Below, in pieces: positions 17,184 through 26,016 of a stretch of DNA of 64,000 nt. Numbering within the stretch: position 1 is the stretch's first letter; every line of letters begins with the position of its first letter. The stretch covers positions 1,612,001 to 1,676,000 of the forward strand of contig NZ_CP049298.1 in the NCBI RefSeq assembly GCF_011058315.1, in the 5' to 3' direction. Source of the DNA: Chryseobacterium sp. POL2. GTDB lineage: Bacteria; Bacteroidota; Bacteroidia; Flavobacteriales; Weeksellaceae. The notes beneath the pieces were generated by a model, which saw nothing but the letters and a program-made list of their open reading frames with translations, did not search any database and was not told the origin of the DNA. Position numbers and translations under genes: made by a program.

Positions 17184-18812
17184 ATGGATTTAGAATTCAA
17201 TAAACGAGAAGACCAAAACAAGCTGAAACTTTCAGAAATAAACAGGCACTATAATAAAATCAAAAAAGGTGGCGGTGACAAGGCTTTACAAAAGCAACAC
17301 GACCAAGGCAAATTAACAGCCCGCGAACGTATCGACTATCTTTTGGACAAAAACACAGATAGCATAGAAGTAGGTGCTTTTGCTGGCTATGACATGTATG
17401 AAGAACATGGCGGATGCCCTTCTGCTGGCGTTGTCGTGGTAATAGGTTATGTGTCTGGAAAACAATGTATCGTGGTTGCCAACGATGCTACCGTAAAAGC
17501 AGGCGCTTGGTTCCCGATAACAGGAAAGAAAAACCTTCGTGCACAAGAAATCGCTATGGAAAACAGATTGCCAATTATCTATCTTGTAGATTCTGCAGGT
17601 GTATATCTTCCTATGCAAGACGAGATTTTCCCTGACAAAGAGATGTTCGGGCGGATCTTCCGCAACAATGCAAAAATGAGTTCTGCAGGCATTGTACAGA
17701 TTTCGGCGATTATGGGAAGTTGTGTTGCAGGTGGCGCTTACCTTCCGATAATGAGTGACGAAGCCATGATTGTTGATGGTACAGGAAGTATTTTTTTAGC
17801 GGGAAGCTATCTTGTAAAAGCCGCAATTGGCGAATCCATAGACAACGAAAGCCTAGGCGGCGCAACGACACATTGCTCTATTTCTGGCGTTACAGACTAC
17901 AAAGCTAAAGACGACAAAGACGCTTTGGACCGTATCAAAACGATTATGAAATCTATTGGCAGCTACGACAAAGCTGGTTTTGACAGATGCGAAAGCTTTC
18001 CACCAAAAGAAAACCCAGACAACATTTTTGGCATTATGCCTGTTGGTCGTTCTGAGCAATACGACACGTTTGATATTATCAAATGCCTTGTTGACAATTC
18101 CGAATACGAAGAATACAAACCAGACTATGGGAAAAGCATTATCTGTTGTACCGCAAGAATCGATGGCTGGAGTGTAGGCATTGTCGCCAATCAAAGAAAA
18201 TTAGTAAAAAGCGGTAAAGGCGAAATGCAGTTTGGAGGTGTCATTTATTCGGACTCTGCAGATAAAGCAACGCGTTTTATCGCCAACTGTAACCAGCGAA
18301 AAATTCCTTTGGTATTCTTACAAGACGTTACGGGTTTTATGGTAGGTTCTAAATCTGAGCATGGCGGGATTATTAAAGATGGTGCGAAAATGGTGAACGC
18401 CGTTTCCAACTCTGTGGTTCCGAAATTCACCGTCATCACAGGAAATTCTTACGGCGCAGGAAACTATGCCATGTGTGGAAAAGCTTACGATCCTAGATTA
18501 ATCGTTGCTTGGCCTTGGGCAGAGCTAGCTGTTATGGGCGGACAACAGGCAGGAACTGTTCTTCTCCAGATCCAAGAATCTGCACTTAAAAAACAAGGAA
18601 AACAGATTACAGAAGAAGAACGCAAAGAGATTTTAGACAAAATTGTTGCTAACTACAACAAACAAATTGATCCAAAATATGCAGCAGCAAGATTATGGAC
18701 AGACGCAATCATCAACCCAATAGACACCAGAAAATGGATAAGCATGGGTATAGAAGCCGCTAACCATGCACCAATAACAGAAAAATTCAATCTAGGTGTG
18801 ATACAAGTTTAG
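17184..18812 (+). CDS. Acyl-CoA carboxylase, carboxyltransferase beta subunit
   Basis: 542 residues forming two crotonase-like halves. The N-terminal half has KLTARERIDYLLD, an acyl-CoA site GSCVAGGAYLPIMSDEAMIV and GSIFLAGSYLVKAAIGE. The C-terminal half has the carboxybiotin site FLQDVTGFMVGSKSEHGGII followed by TGNSYGAGNYAMCGKAYDPR. This layout fits propionyl- or methylcrotonyl-CoA carboxylase beta subunits; the SEHGG motif and size favour the methylcrotonyl-type branch. No biotin carboxylase subunit is adjacent, so its partner must be encoded elsewhere. Confidence 0.88.
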   Translation: MDLEFNKREDQNKLKLSEINRHYNKIKKGGGDKALQKQHDQGKLTARERIDYLLDKNTDSIEVGAFAGYDMYEEHGGCPSAGVVVVIGYVSGKQCIVVANDATVKAGAWFPITGKKNLRAQEIAMENRLPIIYLVDSAGVYLPMQDEIFPDKEMFGRIFRNNAKMSSAGIVQISAIMGSCVAGGAYLPIMSDEAMIVDGTGSIFLAGSYLVKAAIGESIDNESLGGATTHCSISGVTDYKAKDDKDALDRIKTIMKSIGSYDKAGFDRCESFPPKENPDNIFGIMPVGRSEQYDTFDIIKCLVDNSEYEEYKPDYGKSIICCTARIDGWSVGIVANQRKLVKSGKGEMQFGGVIYSDSADKATRFIANCNQRKIPLVFLQDVTGFMVGSKSEHGGIIKDGAKMVNAVSNSVVPKFTVITGNSYGAGNYAMCGKAYDPRLIVAWPWAELAVMGGQQAGTVLLQIQESALKKQGKQITEEERKEILDKIVANYNKQIDPKYAAARLWTDAIINPIDTRKWISMGIEAANHAPITEKFNLGVIQV

Positions 18813-18842
18813 AAATAACACAACAACAATAAAAAACACAAT

Positions 18843-19469
18843 ATGAAAAAAACTTTAAGCTTGGTTTGTATTAACCTAAGCCTTTTTGCTTTTGCACAAT
18901 GTAACATCATTGGTCCTGGTATCATCAAAACAAATGAGAAAGCCAGCTATCGCATCGAAACCGAAAATGCACAATGTACGAATTGCTACAAATGGGCAAT
19001 CCAAGAAAATAAGGATTTCATTAAGGGTGACGCACGAAAGAGCGCAATCGATATTATAGCAAATAGAGAAGCGAATGTTGTTTTATCTTTAGCGGTCTTA
19101 ACCACGTCTGGCATTGAGCAATGCAGCCGTCACATTGACATCGCTGTCGCGGATCACAAAGTGTTTGATGAACATCCAGAACCTATTGATGAAAAGACTT
19201 GTGATATACCAAACCTAAATTACACAGAAGTAAAATATGCTTTGGGAAAACTTATTTTGATTCCCGAGCAAGACAATCCCGACTTTTCTTACACTTGGAT
19301 TAGCACACTAAAAAATGCTGAAAAAATAGAATCCAAGGAAAGGAATCCTCAGTTTTCCTATTCGGATGAAAATCCAATAGAAACAATCCAGTTGGTTTTA
19401 TCTTCTAAGAAGTGTACAAAACTGTCCATCAGAACTTATAAAGAAGAATTCTGGCAACAAAATCAATAG
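18843..19469 (+). CDS. Secreted protein of unknown function
   Basis: 208 residues with a signal peptide (MKKTLSLVCINLSLFAFAQ). The mature part is rich in cysteine (CNIIG, CTNCYKWA, EQCSRHI, KTCDIPN, KKCTKLS) and could be a small Ig-like or PKD-like exported protein; no family is recognised. It lies 30 nt after the carboxylase gene and has its own terminator, so the two may form one transcript. Confidence 0.7.
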   Translation: MKKTLSLVCINLSLFAFAQCNIIGPGIIKTNEKASYRIETENAQCTNCYKWAIQENKDFIKGDARKSAIDIIANREANVVLSLAVLTTSGIEQCSRHIDIAVADHKVFDEHPEPIDEKTCDIPNLNYTEVKYALGKLILIPEQDNPDFSYTWISTLKNAEKIESKERNPQFSYSDENPIETIQLVLSSKKCTKLSIRTYKEEFWQQNQ

Positions 19470-19478
19470 AAGCTTATC

Positions 19479-19510
19479 AAAGCCTTTCCATCGCGAAAGG
19501 CTTTTTTTTA
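19479..19510 (+). terminator. Rho-independent terminator
   Basis: The 10-bp stem AAAGCCTTTC/GAAAGGCTTT is followed by T8-9, 10 nt after the stop of the secreted-protein gene. Confidence 0.9.
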
Positions 19511-19561
19511 TAATATTAATTAAACTTTATTAATTAAATGTTTAATTTAATTAAAATGTTT

Positions 19562-19576
19562 TTTAACTTTGTTAAA
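19562..19576 (+). promoter_or_regulatory. -7 box inside a perfect palindrome upstream of the DUF2089 gene
   Basis: TTTAAC-TTT-GTTAAA is a perfect 6-3-6 palindrome. It contains the -7 box TAACTTTG (19564-19571), 19 nt before the ATG of the zinc-ribbon/HTH gene. A repressor bound here would block the promoter; autoregulation by the DUF2089 product is an inference. Confidence 0.5.
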
Positions 19577-19590
19577 GTAAAAATCAAACT

Positions 19591-19863
19591 ATGGAAATGA
19601 AACTTCCTATTTTTTGTCCCAGTTGCGAATCTGCATTACGGGTTTCTCAAATGACTTGTAATAATTGTCCAACCACTGTGAATGGCGATTTTGATTTGCC
19701 TTTGTATCTAAAACTTAATAGAGAAGATCAAAATTTCATCTTAGAATTTTTCTTGAGCAGCGGCAGCATTAAAGAAATGGCGAAACAAGCCAATATCTCC
19801 TACCCTACAATGCGCAACAAATTGGACGACCTTATCGAAAAAATAAATTCATTAAAATCTTAA
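19591..19863 (+). CDS. DUF2089 family zinc-ribbon/HTH protein
   Basis: 90 residues. An N-terminal zinc ribbon (FCPSCESALRVSQMTCNNCPT, two CxxC pairs) is followed by LPLYLKLNREDQNFILEFFLSSGSIKEMAKQANISYPTMRNKLDDLIEKI, a sigma-70 region 4-like helix-turn-helix. This arrangement is that of DUF2089 regulators. It is encoded 4 nt before a YIP1-like membrane protein and close to an exported hydrolase, which may be its targets. Confidence 0.85.
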   Translation: MEMKLPIFCPSCESALRVSQMTCNNCPTTVNGDFDLPLYLKLNREDQNFILEFFLSSGSIKEMAKQANISYPTMRNKLDDLIEKINSLKS

Positions 19864-19867
19864 AACC

Positions 19868-20452
19868 ATGAATTGGACTATACTCTTCAACCCTTTAGCA
19901 AAACTTCCTGCAAAACCCATTCTTCTTGTCGGAATTATTAGTGCCGTTATTGGCTCATTTATTTCGCAGTTCAATCATACTATATTTGATGGGTTAGTTG
20001 ATGCGCACACTTATCAACTACTCACTTATACACAAGCCATTACAGCCAATTTGGTCAATATTATTTTGCCTTGTGTATTTTTATTTATTTTGGGGCGATT
20101 TATCAATCCAAAAACCAGAATGATTGATATTCTTAACACTTCTTTCCTATACAGAATTCCAATTTATATTATTCCGTTTGTTACAAGTTTTCCAAGTATG
20201 AAAAGCATCGAAGCTAAGATTAATGAACCTATGATGAGCATCAAAGATCTTCAGTTTTCATCCGACGAAATAACGATGCTTATTATTTTCTCCTGCATCA
20301 GCCTTGCCATTCTTGCATATGCGATTGCACTTTTGTTTATGGGATTCAAAACAGCGACTAATGCTAAAAAAGCTTGGCATTATTTGGCTTTTGTAGGTGT
20401 ATTTATCCTTTGCGAGATTTTAAGCAAATTCATCATTCATTCTTTTTTATAA
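19868..20452 (+). CDS. YIP1-like membrane protein
   Basis: 194 residues with five predicted transmembrane helices: PILLVGIISAVIGSFIS, NLVNIILPCVFLFILGRF, RIPIYIIPFVTSF, IIFSCISLAILAYAIALLF and YLAFVGVFILCEILS. The arrangement resembles bacterial YIP1-domain proteins. It is sandwiched between the DUF2089 regulator and the alpha/beta hydrolase with gaps of 4 and 10 nt, so all three are one operon. The function is unknown. Confidence 0.7.
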   Translation: MNWTILFNPLAKLPAKPILLVGIISAVIGSFISQFNHTIFDGLVDAHTYQLLTYTQAITANLVNIILPCVFLFILGRFINPKTRMIDILNTSFLYRIPIYIIPFVTSFPSMKSIEAKINEPMMSIKDLQFSSDEITMLIIFSCISLAILAYAIALLFMGFKTATNAKKAWHYLAFVGVFILCEILSKFIIHSFL

Positions 20453-20462
20453 ATTCAGAATT

Positions 20463-21815
20463 ATGAAACAACAATTTTTAATATTAGCATTTTTATTGAC
20501 GGTGTTTTTTATAAATGCCCAAAATATTATTGGTAGCTGGAAAGGGGAAATTGAATTTTCTGGACAAAAATTAACCTTAATTTTCAATCTAACAGGAAGT
20601 CCAGACAATCTAAAAGCTACTATGGACAGCCCAATGCAAGGAGCAAAAGATATCCCAATACAAAAAGCAAGTTTTATTGGTAAACAACTTAATATTAATG
20701 CAGAAAACCTAGGCATTACGTATTTAGGAATTTTAAAAGACAATAAAATCTATGGGAAGTTTATGCAAAGTGGATTGAGTTTTGATCTTATATTAACACC
20801 ATTTGACACTAAAAACACTTCTGTTTTTAACCGTCCACAAACTCCAAAACCTCCATTTGATTATCCTATGGAAGAAGTAAGTTTTGTAAACCCAAATGAT
20901 AAAAATATTTTAGCAGGGACTTTAATCCTCCCAAAAGACAAAAAAAACTTCCCTATCGTTGTTTTAATAACTGGTTCTGGAAAACAAAATAGAGATGAAG
21001 AACTATTCGGACATAAGCCTTTTGCTGTTATTGCTGATGATTTTGCGAAAAAAGGAATTGGAACTTTAAGACTAGATGACCGTGGAGTTGGCAGTTCCAG
21101 CGAAGGAAATATCAATGATACTTCAACGAATTATGCAGAGGATATTGGTGCAGCTGTAGATTTTTTAGTAAAAAAAGCTTATAAAAACATTGGACTTGTT
21201 GGTCACAGCGAAGGTGGAATGATTGCACCAATGGTTGCAGTTAAAAATCCAAATGTCAAATTTATCATTTCATTGGCGGGTCCAGGAGTTCCAATAAATG
21301 AATTGATGTATCAGCAAAATGAAGATATTTTAAAACAAATGCAACTTCCAGAAGACATTATCAAAAAGGATTTGAGCAATAAAAAGTTAATGTTCGATTA
21401 TCTGGCTACTTATAATGGAAAAAACATTAAATCTGATTTTGATAATTTCTTAACTATAAAACTATCAGGAATTTCAGAACAAGAAAAGAAAGCTTACTTA
21501 GAACTCACAATGCCTTGGATGTTGTATTTTATTCAATATAAACCTTCGGAAAATTGGTCTAAAATTAAAATACCAGTATTGGCTCTTAATGGAAATCTTG
21601 ATACACAAGTTGCAGCAAAGCCTAATCTTGACGCTATAAAAACAGCTTTAATAAAAGCAAAAAACAAGAATTTCAAAACTAAAGAAATCTTAGGTGCTAA
21701 CCATTTATTTCAAACTGCAAAAACCGGAAGTCCCAACGAATATTCACAAATTGAAGAAACATTCTCACCGAAAGTTTTAGACATAATGAGTGAGTGGATT
21801 TTAAATTTAAAATAA
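20463..21815 (+). CDS. Exported alpha/beta hydrolase
   Basis: 450 residues: signal peptide ending FINAQ, an N-terminal beta-rich domain of about 120 residues (IIGSWKGEIEFSGQKLTLIF), then an alpha/beta hydrolase. The oxyanion region is LITGSGKQNRDEE, the nucleophile elbow is GLVGHSEGGMIAP, the acid is probably in ALNGNLDTQV and the catalytic His in GANHLFQTA. Homologues with this DUF3887-like or lipocalin-like N-terminus are periplasmic esterases or peptidases of unknown substrate. It is the third gene of the DUF2089 operon and is followed by a terminator. Confidence 0.85.
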   Translation: MKQQFLILAFLLTVFFINAQNIIGSWKGEIEFSGQKLTLIFNLTGSPDNLKATMDSPMQGAKDIPIQKASFIGKQLNINAENLGITYLGILKDNKIYGKFMQSGLSFDLILTPFDTKNTSVFNRPQTPKPPFDYPMEEVSFVNPNDKNILAGTLILPKDKKNFPIVVLITGSGKQNRDEELFGHKPFAVIADDFAKKGIGTLRLDDRGVGSSSEGNINDTSTNYAEDIGAAVDFLVKKAYKNIGLVGHSEGGMIAPMVAVKNPNVKFIISLAGPGVPINELMYQQNEDILKQMQLPEDIIKKDLSNKKLMFDYLATYNGKNIKSDFDNFLTIKLSGISEQEKKAYLELTMPWMLYFIQYKPSENWSKIKIPVLALNGNLDTQVAAKPNLDAIKTALIKAKNKNFKTKEILGANHLFQTAKTGSPNEYSQIEETFSPKVLDIMSEWILNLK

Positions 21816-21821
21816 CGATAA

Positions 21822-21850
21822 AGCCTTTTCAAAATTTGAAAAGGTTTTTT
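21822..21850 (+). terminator. Rho-independent terminator of the hydrolase operon
   Basis: CCTTTTC/GAAAAGG stem with AAAATTT loop and T6 following. The loop also contains the probable -33 element of the next gene. Confidence 0.8.
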
Positions 21851-21865
21851 CTTTCCTTATCTTTG
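21835..21865 (+). promoter_or_regulatory. Promoter TTTG-N19-TATCTTTG
   Basis: TTTG at 21835-21838 and TATCTTTG at 21858-21865 are separated by 19 nt, the classic Bacteroidota spacing. The -7 box ends 15 nt before the chosen start of the HAD gene. The -33 element lies within the hairpin of the preceding terminator. Confidence 0.75.
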
Positions 21866-21880
21866 CAAAAAATTAAAAAA

Positions 21881-22543
21881 ATGCCTTTAAAAGCTGTTTT
21901 ATTCGATATGGATGGTGTTATTGTGGATACCGAGCCACTGCATCGCAAGGCTTATTTTGGGATGTTTGATTATTACAATATGACCGTAGATGATGCATTG
22001 TTCAGCACTTTTACAGGTCGCACAACAGATAGCGTTTGTCTAGAACTTATCGAGCGTTTTAACATCCAAGCTGATAAATATGATTTGATAAAAAAGAAAC
22101 GCGATATTTTCAAAGTTTTGTTCGACAATGACCCTGAATTTGATTTAATTCCAGGAGTAAAAAAATTAATTCAACATTATTTTGATAATGATATTAAATT
22201 GGTTTTGGCTTCTTCAGCAAGTAGCATAACTATTGAAATGGTTTTTGAAAAGTTTGAATTAGATCCCTATTTTATCGGAAAAATTAGTGGTGCAGAACTA
22301 AAAGAATCGAAACCCAATCCCGAAATATTTTTAAAAGCAGCCAGCATTGCCAATGAACCTATTGAAAACTGCATGGTAATTGAGGATTCTACTAATGGTA
22401 TTTTAGCTTCTCACAGAGCTGAAATTTTCTGCGCCGCTTATAAAAGCGAACATACTTTACAACAAGATTATGCTCTAGCCAATATTTTGGTTGCCGATTT
22501 TAAAGATTTGGAATTGGAAAAAATTTCTCAATATTTTAATTAA
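21881..22543 (+). CDS. HAD superfamily hydrolase (beta-phosphoglucomutase-like)
   Basis: The ATG at 21881 (MPLKAVLFDMDGVIVDTEPLH) is chosen because it places the DxDGV motif at the N-terminus; the frame is open 29 codons upstream through the previous terminator. 220 residues with motif I FDMDGVIVDTE, motif II LASSASS, Lys in KISGAELKESKPNPEIF and motif IV VIEDSTNGI. The cap between residues 16 and 85 is alpha-helical (class C1), as in beta-phosphoglucomutase and sugar phosphatases. The substrate is not known. Confidence 0.88.
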   Translation: MPLKAVLFDMDGVIVDTEPLHRKAYFGMFDYYNMTVDDALFSTFTGRTTDSVCLELIERFNIQADKYDLIKKKRDIFKVLFDNDPEFDLIPGVKKLIQHYFDNDIKLVLASSASSITIEMVFEKFELDPYFIGKISGAELKESKPNPEIFLKAASIANEPIENCMVIEDSTNGILASHRAEIFCAAYKSEHTLQQDYALANILVADFKDLELEKISQYFN

Positions 22544-22546
22544 AAA

Positions 22547-22568
22547 AAGCTGGAAGAGTATCCAGCTT
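22547..22568. terminator. Bidirectional terminator
   Basis: AAGCTGG/CCAGCTT with an 8-nt loop sits between the convergent HAD and arginine decarboxylase genes. An A7 run lies on one side, giving U on the minus strand. Confidence 0.75.
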
Positions 22569-22578
22569 ATACTACTTT

Positions 22579-23970
22579 TTAATAACCTAAAAGTTTCAGT
22601 ATATCTTGAGGTTGTTGCTCTTCCTGAAAGACTTTGTATATAAAATTACCTTCTTCATCTTGATCGATCAGGATATGTTTCGGTTGTGGAATTAAACAAT
22701 GGTGAACACCGCCATAACCACTAATGGTATCTTGGTACGCGCCCGTATGGAAAAACCCAATATATAATGGCCTTGTGTCGTTATAGACAGGAAGATAAAT
22801 GGCATTGGTATGCTGTTCAGAGTTATAATAGTCATCTGAATCACAAGTTAAGCCTCCTAAAAACACCCTTTCATAAGTATCGTCCCAACGGTTAAGTGGC
22901 AACATGATAAAGTGACGAGAAATTGCCCAAGTATCTGGCAATGTTGTCATAAATGACGAGTCAATCATATTCCATTTTTCTCTATCGTTTTGACGCTTCT
23001 GAGAAATCACACGATAAAGTGTAGCACCGCTTTCCCCAACAGTAAAACTACCAAATTCGGTGTAGATATTTGGTGCTTCCACGCCTTCTTCATCACAGAA
23101 TTTTTTAATTTGAGAAACAATCTCATCAATCATATATTGATAATCGTAATCAAAATTAAGAGAGGTTTTTATTGGGAAACCTCCACCAATATTTAAAGAG
23201 TCTACTTCTGGCGCAATTTTTTTCAAACGTGCGTACACGCGAAGACATTTGTACAATTCGTTCCAATAATAGGCGGTATCTTTTATACCTGTATTAATGA
23301 AGAAATGTAACATTTTTAGTCTTGCATTAGGGTGATCCGCTATCTTCTGACTATAATATGGGATAATATCACGATACCCAATTCCTAAACGAGAGGTATA
23401 AAATTCGAATTTCGGTTCTTCCTCAGAAGCGATACGAATTCCGATGTTAAAAGTTGTATCAATGCTTTCTGTCAGCTTATCAAGCTCACGATAATTGTCC
23501 AAAATGGGTGTAATATTTTCAAAACCAGAATTGATCATTTCCGAAATTTTCATTAAATAATCATCGGTTTTAAAACCATTACAAATTACTTCGATATTTT
23601 TATCTACTTTTCCTTTTGTATGGAGACTTTTAACGATGTCCATATCAAAAGCCGAAGAGGTTTCGATAGAAATATCATTTTTAATAGCTTCTTCCAAAAC
23701 GAAAGCAAAATGGCTTGATTTTGTACAATAACAATATCGGTAATTTTTTTCGTATCCATGCTTTTCAAAAGCTTCTCTGAACCAAGATTTGGCACGTTGG
23801 ATATTGTGAGAAATTTTCGGAAGATAATTGAGTTTTAAAGGGGTTCCGTATTGTTCAACAACGTCCATTAAAGGAATATCGTGGAAGGTCAATTTATTCT
23901 CCTCAACATTGAATTCTTGTGTTGGAAAATAAAGAGTCTGGTCAATTAACTCCGAATATTTTATTTTCAT
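22579..23970 (-). CDS. speA: Biosynthetic-type arginine decarboxylase (fold III PLP enzyme)
   Basis: 463 residues of the alanine racemase-like fold III. YRYCYCTKSSHFAFVL carries the PLP lysine near residue 84. SLNIGGGFPIKTS is the glycine-rich PLP phosphate site, and EFGSFTVGESGATLYRV and the C-terminal CDSDDYY (substrate Cys/Asp) follow. The product is agmatine, the first step to putrescine and spermidine. It is shorter than E. coli SpeA (658) because the insertions are lacking, as in other Bacteroidota. It is monocistronic. Confidence 0.88.
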   Translation of the reverse strand: MKIKYSELIDQTLYFPTQEFNVEENKLTFHDIPLMDVVEQYGTPLKLNYLPKISHNIQRAKSWFREAFEKHGYEKNYRYCYCTKSSHFAFVLEEAIKNDISIETSSAFDMDIVKSLHTKGKVDKNIEVICNGFKTDDYLMKISEMINSGFENITPILDNYRELDKLTESIDTTFNIGIRIASEEEPKFEFYTSRLGIGYRDIIPYYSQKIADHPNARLKMLHFFINTGIKDTAYYWNELYKCLRVYARLKKIAPEVDSLNIGGGFPIKTSLNFDYDYQYMIDEIVSQIKKFCDEEGVEAPNIYTEFGSFTVGESGATLYRVISQKRQNDREKWNMIDSSFMTTLPDTWAISRHFIMLPLNRWDDTYERVFLGGLTCDSDDYYNSEQHTNAIYLPVYNDTRPLYIGFFHTGAYQDTISGYGGVHHCLIPQPKHILIDQDEEGNFIYKVFQEEQQPQDILKLLGY

Positions 23971-24060
23971 TTCTTAAATCCTGATTTTACAAATTATACA
24001 TCTGCAAAATTAAATAAAAAAAGATGCTAAATGCACCTTTTAATATATTTTATGACAAAC

Positions 24061-24675
24061 TTATTGTCCTATGAAAATTAATAAGTTTCCTTTTGCATAT
24101 TGGATGACAACTTCATCATTTTCAGCAATATTTCTTGTGCCTACGCGTTCACCCATTTTCAGATCTTCTTTATAAAGTGGCCATTTCAAACCCTGTGTTG
24201 TTATGCTTTCTGCTTTTGGGAACGGAAAAAGTGAAATTATTTTGTCTTTTACACCAGAAATATTAAAGTTTTTTGGAATAAAATAATAACTCGAAAACTC
24301 ATCAAAAAAACGAATTTCCATTTTTGTTCTCATAAAATCGGCAACACTTAGATTGCCCAGAAAATGATCCATCTCTCCACCACTCGCACCATAAACATCT
24401 ACATTAGGAATCCCTTTTTCTAAAATTATTTCTAAGGATTTCTGGAAATCTGTTTTGTTTTGATCGGGAGTAAGGATAAATTTTTCATTAACAAAATCCA
24501 GACGTTCGTGCGAATCAAAATCTCCCGAGATAAAATCGAGTTTAGAAACAATTTCTGAATCAAATTTTAAAAGATAATCCAACGCGCCATCCGTACATGC
24601 AATAAGTTTATAACTAAAAAACTCGGGCAAATTTTTAGGCGGTTCACCGTTTATAAAGAGCAAAGCTTTGTTCAT
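24061..24675 (-). CDS. Thiamine diphosphokinase
   Basis: 204 residues. ACTDGALDYLL, DFISGDFDS and the signature TPDQNKTDFQKSLE followed by VYGASGGEMDHFLGNLS are the thiamine pyrophosphokinase catalytic motifs. The C-terminal half has the B1-binding beta-sandwich, ending AKGNLLIFIGQ. It converts thiamine plus ATP to thiamine diphosphate. It directly abuts the upstream cobalamin adenosyltransferase gene (ATG at 24675, preceding stop at 24676), so the two are co-transcribed. Confidence 0.88.
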   Translation of the reverse strand: MNKALLFINGEPPKNLPEFFSYKLIACTDGALDYLLKFDSEIVSKLDFISGDFDSHERLDFVNEKFILTPDQNKTDFQKSLEIILEKGIPNVDVYGASGGEMDHFLGNLSVADFMRTKMEIRFFDEFSSYYFIPKNFNISGVKDKIISLFPFPKAESITTQGLKWPLYKEDLKMGERVGTRNIAENDEVVIQYAKGNLLIFIGQ

Positions 24676-25260
24676 TTATTTCGGTGCTCTTTCGTTAGGA
24701 ATCCAATATTCTTCTGGCTCATTCTCGATTTTTGAAATGTATCTTGCCAATACAAAAAGATAGTCGGAAAGTCGGTTCAAATATTTTATCAATTCTGGAC
24801 GAACTTCTTCGGTTTCGTTTAAGAAAACAAGACTTCTTTCGGCTCTTCTGCAAACGGTTCTTGCGACATGAAAATGTGTTGCTGCTTTTCCACCGCCTGG
24901 TAAAATAAAATATTGTAAAGGCTCCAGTTCTTCTTCAAAAGCATCTATCCAATGTTCTAATTCTTCGATTTCCGATTCAGAGATGATTAGAGATAATCGT
25001 GATTTTCCGTTGGCTAAAAACAATTTATCGCTAGGTGTTGCAGCTTCGGAACCTACCGTAAACAAATCAAACTGAATTTTTCGCAGTTGTTCCAAAACAG
25101 GAATATCATGCACGTAAGATTTTGCAACGCCAATAAAAGCATTGAGTTCATCAATATTTCCGTAAGATTCTACCCTTGCCGAAGCTTTGGAAATTCTTGT
25201 TCCACCGTAAAGTCCTGTTTCGCCTTTGTCGCCCGTTTTTGTATATACTTTGAATGTCAT
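24676..25260 (-). CDS. Cob(I)alamin adenosyltransferase, PduO type
   Basis: 194 residues beginning MTFKVYTKTGDKGETGLYGGTRISK, the ATP-binding opening of PduO-type enzymes. HFHVARTVCRRAERSL (the conserved RxxxRRAER helix) and YLNRLSDYLFVLARYI follow. It adenosylates Co(I) corrinoids to coenzyme B12. It is likely the first gene of a two-gene unit with the thiamine diphosphokinase. Confidence 0.92.
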   Translation of the reverse strand: MTFKVYTKTGDKGETGLYGGTRISKASARVESYGNIDELNAFIGVAKSYVHDIPVLEQLRKIQFDLFTVGSEAATPSDKLFLANGKSRLSLIISESEIEELEHWIDAFEEELEPLQYFILPGGGKAATHFHVARTVCRRAERSLVFLNETEEVRPELIKYLNRLSDYLFVLARYISKIENEPEEYWIPNERAPK

Positions 25261-25302
25261 TGCTGTAATTTTAAAGTCTAAAATTAATATTTTTAAATGA
25301 TT

Positions 25303-25884
25303 TTAAGAGGCAACTTCCATAAATTGATAAATAACTCCTGTTTTAGGATTTACAATAATGGTAGACTTATTAGGTAATCGGTTGATTTTGTAGAACTCAA
25401 TAGAATGATCTGTTTTTACTTCATTTAAAAAATTAGAATCAAAAGTGCCTTCGGGAATAAATTTTTCAAAAAAACTAAATTGATCTATAAATTTTTTACC
25501 ATCAATTTTTCTTGCTTCTTTATCGGATTTTACCTCATCGGTTGTAGGTTGAGCCGCCATAAGTTGTAATAAAGCTGCTTTGTCTGCTTTGTATTTTAAG
25601 AAATAGGCCGGACTTCCGTTCGGAAATTTTATTTTTTTGCCCTTAAATTCTGTAATTAAATGAGGCTCTGCTCCAGAAAAAATCTGCTCAAACTGAACAT
25701 CTTCGGCTTTAGTAATAGAATTAATAGAGGTATTAATGGTTTCGTTTAAAGTATTTTGAACAACTTCCTGCGTTTTTTGCTTAGCTGTTTCTGTAGCTTT
25801 GTCGATGCTTTCATTAATCTTTTCTTCAACTTTATTGCAAGAGACTAAAAATAATGTTGATAGTATAATAACGTAATTTTTCAT
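25303..25884 (-). CDS. Lipoprotein of unknown function
   Basis: 193 residues with a lipoprotein signal (MKNYVIILSTLFLVSC, lipobox LVSC). A helical stretch of about 45 residues rich in Glu, Thr and Lys follows (EEKINESIDKATETAKQKTQ) and then a globular domain. A family could not be identified. It is probably membrane anchored by its lipidated Cys and is encoded alone. Confidence 0.7.
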   Translation of the reverse strand: MKNYVIILSTLFLVSCNKVEEKINESIDKATETAKQKTQEVVQNTLNETINTSINSITKAEDVQFEQIFSGAEPHLITEFKGKKIKFPNGSPAYFLKYKADKAALLQLMAAQPTTDEVKSDKEARKIDGKKFIDQFSFFEKFIPEGTFDSNFLNEVKTDHSIEFYKINRLPNKSTIIVNPKTGVIYQFMEVAS

Positions 25885-26016
25885 TTCAAAAATTTAACTT
25901 TTTATCGCAACAATTTACCTGCCAAGATTTATTTAGCATTTAGCTTCAATTTGTAAACCACAAAATAAAATTCAAGCTAAATATTGAAAATAAAATATTT
26001 TGAATATTTCAAAAAA

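Noticed and set aside
21794-21880. Upstream start of the HAD gene
   Set aside because: It would cross the previous gene's terminator and promoter.
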